11,346 nt of DNA from Verrucomicrobiales bacterium (lineage in GTDB: Bacteria > Verrucomicrobiota > Verrucomicrobiia > Verrucomicrobiales > DEV007). The stretch covers positions 10,684 through 22,029 of the forward strand of contig NZSO01000065.1 in NCBI GenBank assembly GCA_002696885.1, given 5' to 3'. This document shows, in pieces, positions 1 to 7,212 of the stretch (position 1 is its first letter; the number at the start of each line of letters is the position of its first letter). Position numbers and translations under genes: made by a program. The notes under the pieces were generated by a model. The model was not told where the DNA came from, searched no databases, and was given only the letters and a program-made list of their open reading frames with translations.

Positions 1-1
1 A

Positions 2-1420
2 TATACAAAATATACAGAACAAATTATTTCAATTTCAATTAATGAAAAGAATGCTGAAGTTGTATCACAATTAATTTCCTCACTAAGTGGTGTTGAGTTA
101 TCCTTAAGAAACAAGCTGATAAAAAATATCTTATTAAGAGATGAATTTTCTTCAGACCCTTTTATTCCATTGCAATTGTGGTGGTCATTAGAATCTGCAA
201 TAACAGAGGATGATTCTATTATAAAAAGCCTTTTTTCAAGCGATAAAATTTGGACATCACGAATAGTAAATGAATGTATTTTGGGAAGAATTACTCGGCG
301 CTTAAGCGCAGAACAAACTATTAGAGCATATGAACTTTGTGGATATTTGCTTAACAGAGCTCCAAATAATACCTCTAAGAAAGAACTTATTGAAGGCTTT
401 ATAAATACCAACCAATTATCTGATTATAGATCATTGCCTAAGGTTTTGTTGGATGCATTTGATGATAATAATAAATTACTCCCTATCGATCTTAGGCTTA
501 GAATTGGAGGTCATTTAGTACTTGATGAAGCTATCAAATATCTAAATAAGAACAAAACTAATGTAAAAGAAAAGGCAAGACTGATATCCATACTGCCGAC
601 TATAAAAAATGATAAAGTTTATCGATTTCTTTTGAACTATTTGGATATTAACAAGGACCCAATTATTGAAGTGGCGATGTTGTCATCACTGAGCTCGTAC
701 ATTGAAAACATAAGATTTCAAAATGCAGTCTTTAAAAAATTGTCTGATAAAGAACAATTGGTTAGAGAAGCTGCTTTGGAGTTACTTATAAGCAACGCTA
801 ATTCAGCAAGTTTTTTAATCGATAAAATATATTCTGGAGAGTTCAAATTCCCCTTAAATAATCTATCAATTATTGAAAAACTTCAAACGCATGAATCTGC
901 TAGGATAAAAAAATTTATATCTGAACTATCAATTCCAGATATGAAAATTTCAAATGTTCATGAGGGTGAAATAAATAGAATTAAAAAGATTATTCATAAC
1001 GGCGGAGGAAATCCAAAATTGGGTGAATCTATATTCAAATCTCGTTGTTCCGGGTGTCACAAAATGTTTAATGAAGGAGGGCAAATAGGACCTGATCTAA
1101 CCAGTTACCAAAAGAACGATCAGGATACATTATTGTTAAGTTTGATCGCCCCAAGTGCAGAGATTAGAGAGGGATATGAAAATATTATCATCAAAACAAA
1201 AGATGGATTGGTTCACTCAGGATTTTTATTAGAGGAAACAAAAGATCAAACAACTTTCAGAGAATTAAATGGTACGACCAAGCTTATCAGCAACTTAAAA
1301 ATTGAATTCAAAAAATTTACTGGAGCGTCCTTAATGCCGAGTGGACTACTAAACGGATTAAGTGACGCTCAGCTAAAAGATTTTTTTGCCTACTTAAGGA
1401 GTACAACTCCACCATTTTAA
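2..1420 (+). CDS. PVC-type heme-binding CxxCH protein with HEAT-like helices (5'-partial)
   Basis: The reading frame has no stop from base 2, so the gene begins left of the window; the TTG at 170 is not a real start. Residue numbers here count from base 2 (472 visible). The text DPFIPLQLWWSLE around residues 52-64 fits the alpha-helical repeat part of the large Planctomycetes/Verrucomicrobia cytochrome proteins, and helical HEAT-like sequence continues to about residue 330. A C-terminal c-type cytochrome domain follows, with the heme motif CSGCH at bases 1046-1060, then GPDL, then SLMPSGL with Met at 1334-1336 as likely axial ligand, ending in DFFAYLRS. This matches the Pirellula/Verrucomicrobium heme-binding domain (TIGR02603 type). 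It is probably exported and heme-loaded outside the cytoplasm. Full-length relatives often carry an N-terminal beta-propeller dehydrogenase-like domain, which would lie outside the window. Substrate unknown. It converges on rodA with a 4-bp gap. Confidence 0.88.
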   Translation, partial: YTKYTEQIISISINEKNAEVVSQLISSLSGVELSLRNKLIKNILLRDEFSSDPFIPLQLWWSLESAITEDDSIIKSLFSSDKIWTSRIVNECILGRITRRLSAEQTIRAYELCGYLLNRAPNNTSKKELIEGFINTNQLSDYRSLPKVLLDAFDDNNKLLPIDLRLRIGGHLVLDEAIKYLNKNKTNVKEKARLISILPTIKNDKVYRFLLNYLDINKDPIIEVAMLSSLSSYIENIRFQNAVFKKLSDKEQLVREAALELLISNANSASFLIDKIYSGEFKFPLNNLSIIEKLQTHESARIKKFISELSIPDMKISNVHEGEINRIKKIIHNGGGNPKLGESIFKSRCSGCHKMFNEGGQIGPDLTSYQKNDQDTLLLSLIAPSAEIREGYENIIIKTKDGLVHSGFLLEETKDQTTFRELNGTTKLISNLKIEFKKFTGASLMPSGLLNGLSDAQLKDFFAYLRSTTPPF

Positions 1421-1424
1421 TTGT

Positions 1425-2603
1425 TTAAGCACTAGAGTTTCGATGAACCCATACGCTTTGACATAGACCGAGCATAAAAAGCATCATTAAAATAAATGTT
1501 CCCCCATAACTTATGAAGGGTAGCGGAAGTCCAGTTATTGGTACTAAAAGTACGCACATTCCAATATTCATGAAGACATGAAAAAAAAGTAGGCCAATGA
1601 ACCCCGATACGATCATTCTTCCTGTCATGTCTTTAGCTGAATAGCAGATATAGGTTAAAATTAATAAAAGTACTGTGAACAATAAAAGTAACAAGAATGA
1701 ACCTCTAAATCCATGTCGCTCAGCTATTGTTACAAAGATGAAATCATTAATAGCAACATTTGGAGGAACGAATCCCATTTCTGTAACTAACGTTGATTTA
1801 CTTTGAATTGAATTATCAGTAATCTTAATGTTACCTGCAGATTCCTTATCGTGCGCTTTGCCAAGGTAGCCAGCAGAGCCTATTGCGATCATATTATGTT
1901 TAGGCACCCATGCGGCACCTTGCTCATCAACTGGTCTATCATTGAGCATATTAAGCCATGTCTCAATTCTTTCTTTTTGGTAGTCTTTTAAACCAAAAAA
2001 ATAGAGCATCGGTAAAACAATCAATCCTAATTGAACAATAACAATGATATACCGGAATAGTACTTTTCCGATAAGTAAAGAAGTCATAAATATGACAATC
2101 CAACCCATTGATGAGCCAAAGTCTGGTTCAAGTAATATAATTAGGCATGGGATTGCTGTAATTGGAGCAGCAATTATAATCTTGATAAAGGAATTATGGA
2201 AAATAGGAAATTTCTTTGGTAATTCTCCAAAAAGTACAGCGAGGAACAGAATGCCAGAAATTATGGCAAGTTGAGAAGGTTGAAAGGTTAAGCCGCCAAT
2301 TGTTATCCAACTTTCAGCTCCTGAAAGTTCTGTATTTGTCGATAGAAGCAAAATAATTGAAACTAGATAGGCGGGTAGGGCACCCCACTTAATCCAATTA
2401 TAATCGATCAACGTTGCACCAATAAAAAATACAATACCTATACAAATCCATTTTATTTGATCATACCATTTTGAATTAAGAACAGAATTTTCGAAATACG
2501 AAGTGGCCTCATGTATAGAATAAACTCCCATAACCAATAGAACTGAAGTTACTAAAATAAGTAACCAGTTCATCCCGAGTATTTTCAGGAACAGAGGAGT
2601 CAT
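1425..2603 (-). CDS. rodA: RodA-type SEDS peptidoglycan glycosyltransferase
   Basis: A 392-residue polytopic membrane protein with about ten hydrophobic segments. SEDS proteins polymerise lipid II into glycan strands; RodA does this in the elongasome together with a class B PBP and MreBCD. Family signatures appear in order: SWITIGGLTFQPSQ at residues 98-111, LLEPDFGSS at 157-165 (usually LQPDLGTA), IAIGSAGYLGK near 239-249, DFIF with the conserved catalytic Asp at D287, NIGM at 346-349, and PLPFISYGGT at 360-369. The PLPFISYGG ending favours RodA over FtsW. The extracytoplasmic stretch between GYLGK and NDFIF is longer than in E. coli and contains STLVTEMGFVP; I recall similar wording in verrucomicrobial RodA. 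The first ATG (2603) is used because an in-frame TAA lies five codons upstream. It starts 17 bp after thiG, with no Shine-Dalgarno. No mre or PBP gene is adjacent. Confidence 0.9.
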   Translation of the reverse strand: MTPLFLKILGMNWLLILVTSVLLVMGVYSIHEATSYFENSVLNSKWYDQIKWICIGIVFFIGATLIDYNWIKWGALPAYLVSIILLLSTNTELSGAESWITIGGLTFQPSQLAIISGILFLAVLFGELPKKFPIFHNSFIKIIIAAPITAIPCLIILLEPDFGSSMGWIVIFMTSLLIGKVLFRYIIVIVQLGLIVLPMLYFFGLKDYQKERIETWLNMLNDRPVDEQGAAWVPKHNMIAIGSAGYLGKAHDKESAGNIKITDNSIQSKSTLVTEMGFVPPNVAINDFIFVTIAERHGFRGSFLLLLLFTVLLLILTYICYSAKDMTGRMIVSGFIGLLFFHVFMNIGMCVLLVPITGLPLPFISYGGTFILMMLFMLGLCQSVWVHRNSSA

Positions 2604-2620
2604 TATTAATTCAGTTTAAA

Positions 2621-3415
2621 TTATTCTGGTGAATCATTATCGAATAAAAAAGTGCTAAGTGGACTTGTTGATGATGCAGTCGATGATACTTGATGAGAAC
2701 CATATAAATGATCGGTTCTACCGTTTTTCACTGCGCTTTTAAATGCTTTTGAAATCAGAACAGGATCAGATGATATCGCAATTGCTGTATTGATTAAAAC
2801 CGCATCCGCACCCATTTCCATGGCTTCAGATGCGTGACTAGGTCGACCTATTCCAGCGTCAATAATGACAGGCACGGTGGATTGTTCAATAATGATATCT
2901 ATCTGTTTTTTGTTCTGTATTCCAAGGTTTGACCCAATAGGAGAGCCTAGAGGCATTACTGTTGCTGCGCCAACATCCTGTAATTTTTTTGCTAGAACAG
3001 GATCTGCATTAATGTATGGAAGTACAGTGAATCCTTCATTTACAAGTAATTCCGTTGCTTTTAATGTCTCAATAGGATCAGGAAGAAGATATTTAGGGTC
3101 AGGGTGAATTTCTAATTTGACCCAAGATGGCAATCCTGCAGATTGCGCTAATCTTGCTAATCTGATAGCTTCTTCAGCATTATTTGCTCCGCTTGTATTA
3201 GGTAAAATTAAACAATTATCACCATCAATATAATCTAAGATATTAGCTGATTGGTCTGACTCTGAGCTCAAATTTGCTCTTCTTAATGACACTGTTACAA
3301 TTTCCGTTTCAGATGCTTCGATGGCCTCTTTCATTAACGCATTGGAAGAAAATTTACCAGTGCCTAAAAGAAGTCTAGAATTAAATGATTTGTCTGAAAT
3401 AACGAAAGAATCCAC
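2621..3415 (-). CDS. thiG: Thiazole synthase ThiG
   Basis: A 264-residue protein of normal family length. ThiG builds the thiazole phosphate of thiamin from 1-deoxy-D-xylulose 5-phosphate, dehydroglycine and ThiS thiocarboxylate, in the cytoplasm. The TIM-barrel signatures are all present: SRLLLGTGKF at residues 13-22, VSLRR at 42-46, PNTSGA at 72-77 (commonly PNTAGC), WVKLEI at 98-103 with the Schiff-base lysine at K100, PLGSPIGSNLGI at 155-166, and PVIIDAGIG followed by GADAVLINTAIA at 182-213. The start is GTG: the first internal Met (M28) would cut into the conserved core, and an in-frame TAA lies eight codons upstream. No thiS, thiF, thiH/thiO or thiE is adjacent, and the 103-bp leader region shows no TPP-riboswitch boxes. 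It is the first gene of a likely thiG-rodA transcript, an unusual pairing. Confidence 0.95.
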   Translation of the reverse strand: MDSFVISDKSFNSRLLLGTGKFSSNALMKEAIEASETEIVTVSLRRANLSSESDQSANILDYIDGDNCLILPNTSGANNAEEAIRLARLAQSAGLPSWVKLEIHPDPKYLLPDPIETLKATELLVNEGFTVLPYINADPVLAKKLQDVGAATVMPLGSPIGSNLGIQNKKQIDIIIEQSTVPVIIDAGIGRPSHASEAMEMGADAVLINTAIAISSDPVLISKAFKSAVKNGRTDHLYGSHQVSSTASSTSPLSTFLFDNDSPE

Positions 3416-3455
3416 AGTTGTGATTACTATTATTTTTTATAGATAGCAAAGTTAA

Positions 3456-3486
3456 TTGAATAATAAATTAAATTTCTTTCTATAAG
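3456..3486 (+). promoter_or_regulatory. Weak candidate promoter for the prepilin peptidase gene
   Basis: TTGAAT at 3456-3461 (4 of 6 to TTGACA) and TATAAG at 3481-3486 (5 of 6 to TATAAT) are separated by 19 bp, which is longer than ideal. They lie 33 bp before the ATG at 3519, in the 103-bp AT-rich spacer shared with divergent thiG. In such AT-rich sequence matches of this kind arise easily, so this is only a suggestion. I found no better pair for either gene. Confidence 0.22.
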
Positions 3487-3518
3487 TTTAAATTGTGCTT
3501 TTTTTAAAATATTATTAA

Positions 3519-4682
3519 ATGGAAACATTAATCACTTTTCTGGCGATCGTTTCATTTATTATTGGTTCATGTATAGGTTCTTTTCTTAATGTAGTTATAT
3601 ACAGATTACCTAGGAATTTATCTGTTAACCAACCTAGGAGGTCTTTTTGTCCAAATTGTAATTACAAAATCCCTGTTTATCTAAACATTCCAATCATTAG
3701 TTGGATCATTTTGAGAGGGAAATGTAAGAATTGTTCAGCCAAGGTCTCTATACAATATTTAATTGTAGAAGTTATTACAGGAATTCTCTTTTTGCTATGC
3801 TGGTACATCTACGGATTGACTAGTAGTGGTCACTTGCAGGTTACATACTATTTGGTATTACCTGGATGGATATTTATATCACTCTTAATTTCTGCATCAA
3901 TTATAGACTACGAGCACCAAATTATTCCTGACTCAATAAATAAAATAGGAATCATTTTTGGACTTTTATGCGCATTGTTTTTTCCAGTTATTTCTAAATC
4001 TATAATGGGGAATGGTCATTATTTCGGCAACATCAGTAATGATCGAATTGAATCTGTTTTTTTATCAATAATTGGAGGGGGTATAGGATTTTTAATTATT
4101 TATATTATTGTTGTTTTTGGAAAAGTTGTTTTTGGTAAAAAGGTTTTGAGTAAAACAACGAATTGTAAATGGCGAATTATTGAAGGCGAAGAGAATCCTA
4201 TCTTATTATATGACGATCAAAAGATTAGGTTTGAGGATGTTTTTTTTGTTGGTACAGAGAGATTGGTCTTTGATACTGAAAATTTTAATTTGAATGGTGA
4301 CTTAGTTGCCACAAGTAAAGTCACAGTATTCTTTGATAGAATAGTTTATGATAATAATTCTGTTGAAATAGCTGACTGGGTTTCGGTTGAGGGTTGTGGA
4401 AACGGGATCACTTATCATAGAGAAGCTATGGGTTTTGGTGATGTTAAATACATGGCAATGATAGGCGTGTTTATTGGTTGGAAAGGTGTTTTATTCACTT
4501 TGTTCATGGCTTCTATCGTTGGTACAATTATAAGCTTACCTGGTAAAATCATAAAAGGTGACAATGCCCTAAGTAGAATTCCTTTTGGTCCATTTTTATC
4601 TATTGGAGCATTAATTTGGTTGTTTTTTGGCCCTGAATTATTGGAATGGTATATTAACCTTATTAGTATAGGTAAGAGTTAG
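3519..4682 (+). CDS. Prepilin peptidase (A24 family, PilD/GspO-like) with a central insert
   Basis: A 387-residue membrane aspartyl protease that should cleave type IV pilin or type II secretion pseudopilin leaders and N-methylate the new N-terminus. The amino-terminal half has the hallmark GSCIGSFLNVVIYRLP at residues 16-31 and a zinc-finger-like pair of CxxC motifs (C44/C47 and C69/C72) in the methyltransferase part. The two catalytic aspartates are D130 in IIDYEHQIIPD and D308 in the GFGD motif (305-308), followed by IPFGPFL near 354-360. Between the transmembrane segment ending near 206 and GFGD sits a mostly soluble insert of about 95 residues (roughly 207-300) that is absent from E. coli PilD. 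I recall an insert at this place, preceding a REAMGFGDVK motif, in verrucomicrobial homologues. No pilin gene is adjacent. No Shine-Dalgarno precedes the ATG. A HEAT/DUF1080 gene follows after 13 bp. Confidence 0.92.
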   Translation: METLITFLAIVSFIIGSCIGSFLNVVIYRLPRNLSVNQPRRSFCPNCNYKIPVYLNIPIISWIILRGKCKNCSAKVSIQYLIVEVITGILFLLCWYIYGLTSSGHLQVTYYLVLPGWIFISLLISASIIDYEHQIIPDSINKIGIIFGLLCALFFPVISKSIMGNGHYFGNISNDRIESVFLSIIGGGIGFLIIYIIVVFGKVVFGKKVLSKTTNCKWRIIEGEENPILLYDDQKIRFEDVFFVGTERLVFDTENFNLNGDLVATSKVTVFFDRIVYDNNSVEIADWVSVEGCGNGITYHREAMGFGDVKYMAMIGVFIGWKGVLFTLFMASIVGTIISLPGKIIKGDNALSRIPFGPFLSIGALIWLFFGPELLEWYINLISIGKS

Positions 4683-4695
4683 TTGTTTTTGATTA

Positions 4696-6150
4696 ATGAA
4701 GGCATTTTATTCACTCCTAATATATTTGTTAATTCAATATATGTGCCTTTTTACAAAGGCTGAGAGTTTATCGGAATTTGGATTTAGTGATAATAAAGAG
4801 GGGATTATTGAGTTGTTAAATAGACTCAATAGTAATTATGACCTTGAGTTAGTTAATGAGCTTATAAGTAAGCTAGAATCAACAAAGTTTGATGAGCGAG
4901 AAAGAGCTACCATCAAACTTTCACAAATACCTTTATTAGATAGGAAGGCAATTATATCAAAGCTTGATCAGCTCTCGTTAGAACAAAAAATCAGACTTCA
5001 AAGAGTTCTTAAAGAAAATAGTAATGAAAAGTTCATTAGAATGTTAGCTGCAATGAACCAATCGATCATTAAATCCAAATACAAGGGTTTAATTAAAGAA
5101 TTATGGAAATCCACAGACAAAGTTGCATCAGATAAATATAGCAATTTGTGGGATCTTTATAGAGATGCATCTTGTATAACTGCATCTAATGATGATCTAG
5201 ATTTTATTAAACAATCTATTTTAAGTTCCAATCCAATAATTAGATATTCCTCTATTCCGACCATAAAAAAGCTTATTGGTAAAGACTCAGAAATTTACTT
5301 GCTAAAACTTATTAATGATGACGAAGAGCAAATCAAATGGGCTATATCTGAGGCATTAATTGAATTTAAAAATCCTCAATGTCTTTTACCTCTGGTTGAT
5401 CTACTTATGTGTGATGAGGATTTTGGTCTTAGATGGCGAAGTCTTGAAGCCTTGAGGAATATAACTGGACAAGAGTTTGGATATTATGCAGCAGGTAATG
5501 CCGCTGAGAGGAAAGTTCCTGCAAACAAATGGAAGCAATGGGTCGAACAGAACATGAAAAATGCAAATTTGAAATTCGATGATTCATCGGTGAATAATAT
5601 AATTTCTCTTTTTAATGGAAACGATCTATCGACCTGGGATGAATTACCTCTTGATGGATTTAATGTTAATGCTGTTAATGATGGGTGGGATGTGAAAGAT
5701 CAAACAATTCTCACAAATGTTGGTAAAAGAAGTGCCCTTGTGACTAAGAGAAGTTTCTTGAATTACGAATTTAATTTCGAATACAAAATGTTTGATCGAA
5801 ACAGTGATAGTGGTATTGGAATTTTTTTGGATGAGGAGAAAAAGAATTATTTAGAAATTCAAATTTACCCAAATAGATCTGGAGATATATACAGAATAGG
5901 AAGAGCTGAAATTAAATTGGATGACGGTAATGCGCTTGGATTTTCCTCAAAAAAGTTTAAAAACAGTAATGAGCTAGATGGTCAATGGAATAAAATGACA
6001 ATCAGGGTTAACAATGGACAAGCCGAAATCCTAATTAATGGTGAAATTCAAAACCGTGCTTTTAGTGAATTAAAAAAACCAACAAGGATTCTCCTAAGAA
6101 ATGAAGGGAGTAGGGTAGCTTTCAAGAATTTGATTCTTAAAAACTTGTAA
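4696..6150 (+). CDS. Secreted HEAT-repeat protein with C-terminal DUF1080 (3-keto-disaccharide hydrolase-like) domain
   Basis: A 484-residue protein. Residues 1-22 look like a Sec signal peptide (Lys2, hydrophobic core, possible cleavage after TKA at 22); there is no lipobox at C17. Residues about 35-290 are charged alpha-helical sequence with HEAT-like repeats, clearest at 170-255, where NPIIRYSSIPTIKKL, EQIKWAISEALIEF and FGLRWRSLEALRNITG resemble successive helices. The motif NKWKQWVEQ (277-285) closes this part. Residues 300-484 form a DUF1080-type jelly-roll fold: SLFNGNDLSTW at 304-314, WDVKDQTI at 331-338, SDSGIGIF at 370-377, DGQWNKMTIRV at 428-438 and INGE at 447-450. Characterised DUF1080 relatives hydrolyse or lyse 3-keto-glycosides, or bind sugars; activity here is inference. 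It follows the prepilin peptidase by 13 bp but has no obvious functional link to it. It converges with rpsI across 12 bp. Confidence 0.85.
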   Translation: MKAFYSLLIYLLIQYMCLFTKAESLSEFGFSDNKEGIIELLNRLNSNYDLELVNELISKLESTKFDERERATIKLSQIPLLDRKAIISKLDQLSLEQKIRLQRVLKENSNEKFIRMLAAMNQSIIKSKYKGLIKELWKSTDKVASDKYSNLWDLYRDASCITASNDDLDFIKQSILSSNPIIRYSSIPTIKKLIGKDSEIYLLKLINDDEEQIKWAISEALIEFKNPQCLLPLVDLLMCDEDFGLRWRSLEALRNITGQEFGYYAAGNAAERKVPANKWKQWVEQNMKNANLKFDDSSVNNIISLFNGNDLSTWDELPLDGFNVNAVNDGWDVKDQTILTNVGKRSALVTKRSFLNYEFNFEYKMFDRNSDSGIGIFLDEEKKNYLEIQIYPNRSGDIYRIGRAEIKLDDGNALGFSSKKFKNSNELDGQWNKMTIRVNNGQAEILINGEIQNRAFSELKKPTRILLRNEGSRVAFKNLILKNL

Positions 6151-6162
6151 GGTGAAGAAAAA

Positions 6163-6558
6163 TTATCTCTTTGAGAACTGAAATCTTTTTCTTGCGCCTG
6201 GCTGGCCAGCTTTCTTTCTTTCTTTCTTTCTGGAATCTCTAGTAAGTAGACCTTCAGCTCTAAATGCATCTCTCAATTCAGGATCGTTTTTAAGAAGCGC
6301 TCTTGCAATTGCAAGTCTTACTGCTCCAATTTGACCTGTAACTCCACCGCCGGTAGTTGTTACATTAAGATCCCATGACTTTGGTTGATTTGCGAGTTGC
6401 AATGGATGCAATAAATTATTTTGTAGTGCTAGAGTAGGAAAATATTCTTCCATTGGTTTTTGGTTAACAGTTATTTTACCGTCACCAGGTTTCATTTGAA
6501 TTCTAGCTACTGCTGTCTTTCTTCTGCCAACTGAGTTTATTGTCGAAGTATCACTCAT
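6163..6558 (-). CDS. rpsI: 30S ribosomal protein S9 (uS9)
   Basis: A 131-residue protein, close to the usual length of about 130. The N-terminal part reads VGRRKTAVARI (residues 10-20), the middle carries TTTGGGVTGQIGAVRLAIARAL (67-88), and the protein ends GARKRFQFSKR. In this family the basic C-terminal tail ending SKR reaches into the decoding centre and contacts P-site tRNA. The tail has DSRKKERKKAGQP where many bacteria have something like DPRMVERKKYGQP, and the RKKERKK stretch is encoded by a tetranucleotide repeat. The gene starts 21 bp after rplM, the classic rplM-rpsI order, so it is translated from the same mRNA. No Shine-Dalgarno is visible upstream of the ATG. Confidence 0.98.
   Translation of the reverse strand: MSDTSTINSVGRRKTAVARIQMKPGDGKITVNQKPMEEYFPTLALQNNLLHPLQLANQPKSWDLNVTTTGGGVTGQIGAVRLAIARALLKNDPELRDAFRAEGLLTRDSRKKERKKAGQPGARKRFQFSKR
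6210..6231 (-). repeat. Tetranucleotide microsatellite (GAAA, about 5.5 units) inside rpsI
   Basis: On the coding strand the repeat AGAA/GAAA runs uninterrupted for 22 bases. It encodes residues R110 to K116 of S9 and the first base of the A117 codon, so the peptide alternates R-K-K-E-R-K-K. One unit gained or lost would shift the frame of an essential gene 15 codons before its end. The basic residues suit the S9 tail, so selection on the protein may explain much of it. Confidence 0.9.
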
Positions 6559-6579
6559 AGAAAAAATTGTTTTGATGAA

Positions 6580-7008
6580 TTAGAGTTGAATTTCAGATGG
6601 ATTTTGGGCTTCGTGATTATGCTCTGAGCCAGCATAAATCTTCAACTTTTTGATAATTTGTCGGCCTAATCGATTTCTCGGAATCATTCCTTTGACTGCA
6701 AATTCTACTAATCTCTCAGGTGCTTTCTCCCGAAGTGTTGCAGGGGTATCTTCATGGTGACCTCCAACATAACCAGAATAGCGGTGGTATATTTTCTGCT
6801 GCTCTTTTCTGCCACTAAGTTTTACTTTATCGGCATTGATAACAATAACAAAGTCTCCAGTATCAACATGAGGAGTGAATATTGGTTTGTTTTTACCCCT
6901 AAGTATGGATGCAGCTTTGACTGCTAAATCACCAAGAATTTGGTTCTCTGCGTCAATTACGAACCATTCACGTTTAATATCAGTAGATTTTGCTGAAAAA
7001 GTTTTCAT
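6580..7008 (-). CDS. rplM: 50S ribosomal protein L13 (uL13)
   Basis: The protein is 142 residues when started at the ATG at 7008-7006, the same length as E. coli L13. A TTG three codons upstream (7017) is also in frame, but MKTFSAK is the better start. L13 is an early-assembly protein of the large subunit. Recognisable pieces are REWFVIDAENQILGDLA (13-29), the LRGKNKP segment (36-42), GDFVIVINADKVKLSG (51-66), HRYSGYVGG (75-83), VKGMIPRNRLGRQ (105-117) and KIYAGSEHNHEAQNP (123-137). It is the first gene of an rplM-rpsI operon with a strong predicted promoter. The predicted leader is only about 29 nt and has no Shine-Dalgarno, so a structured L13-type leader is unlikely. Confidence 0.98.
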   Translation of the reverse strand: MKTFSAKSTDIKREWFVIDAENQILGDLAVKAASILRGKNKPIFTPHVDTGDFVIVINADKVKLSGRKEQQKIYHRYSGYVGGHHEDTPATLREKAPERLVEFAVKGMIPRNRLGRQIIKKLKIYAGSEHNHEAQNPSEIQL

Positions 7009-7043
7009 TCTAAACAAATTAACCCAAAAATTGAAGGGCGTGA

Positions 7044-7072
7044 ATCCTAGAGTGATTACCTCACACTGTCAA
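7044..7072 (-). promoter_or_regulatory. Sigma-70-type promoter of rplM-rpsI
   Basis: Reading the minus strand, a perfect TTGACA (bases 7072-7067) is followed by exactly 17 bp and then TAGGAT (7049-7044), which matches the TATAAT consensus at 4 of 6. The expected start of transcription is near 7037, giving a leader of about 29 nt to the ATG at 7008. The spacer holds a short dyad, GTGA-N5-TCAC. A strong promoter fits a ribosomal protein operon. This is the best promoter match in the window. Confidence 0.65.
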
Positions 7073-7212
7073 CTCGATATACGTCCAAATCCCATGAAAT
7101 TATGCAATAATTATGATTGTCTTATATTATCACGAAAAAAAAGTAAGAATTACGTTGTTTTTTAATTCCAAAATAAATAAGAGGAATAAATTCGGTTTAA
7201 ATGAAAATTAAT

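Noticed and set aside
2044..2274. A 76-codon open frame antisense to rodA.
   Set aside because: It overlaps conserved RodA membrane segments; its hydrophobic stretch is the reverse complement of membrane-encoding codons.
4758..4766. GGCTGAGAG, which resembles the core of a TPP (THI-box) riboswitch.
   Set aside because: It lies in the coding sequence of the signal peptide of the DUF1080 protein, and there is no partner ACCTGA or CTGG segment downstream.
6124..6138. Perfect 6-bp inverted repeat (AAGAAT, loop TTG, ATTCTT) near the end of the DUF1080 gene, considered as a terminator.
   Set aside because: The stem is AT-rich, lies within the coding sequence and is not followed by a T-run on either strand.
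6048..6269. A minus-strand frame of 73 codons spanning the DUF1080 gene end and rpsI.
   Set aside because: It overlaps rpsI in another frame and is lengthened by the GAAA repeat; the peptide is low-complexity and the S9 frame is clearly the real one.
7094..7165. A 23-codon ATG frame in the rplM-purH spacer.
   Set aside because: It has no ribosome binding site, no recognisable motif and is too short to distinguish from chance in AT-rich sequence.
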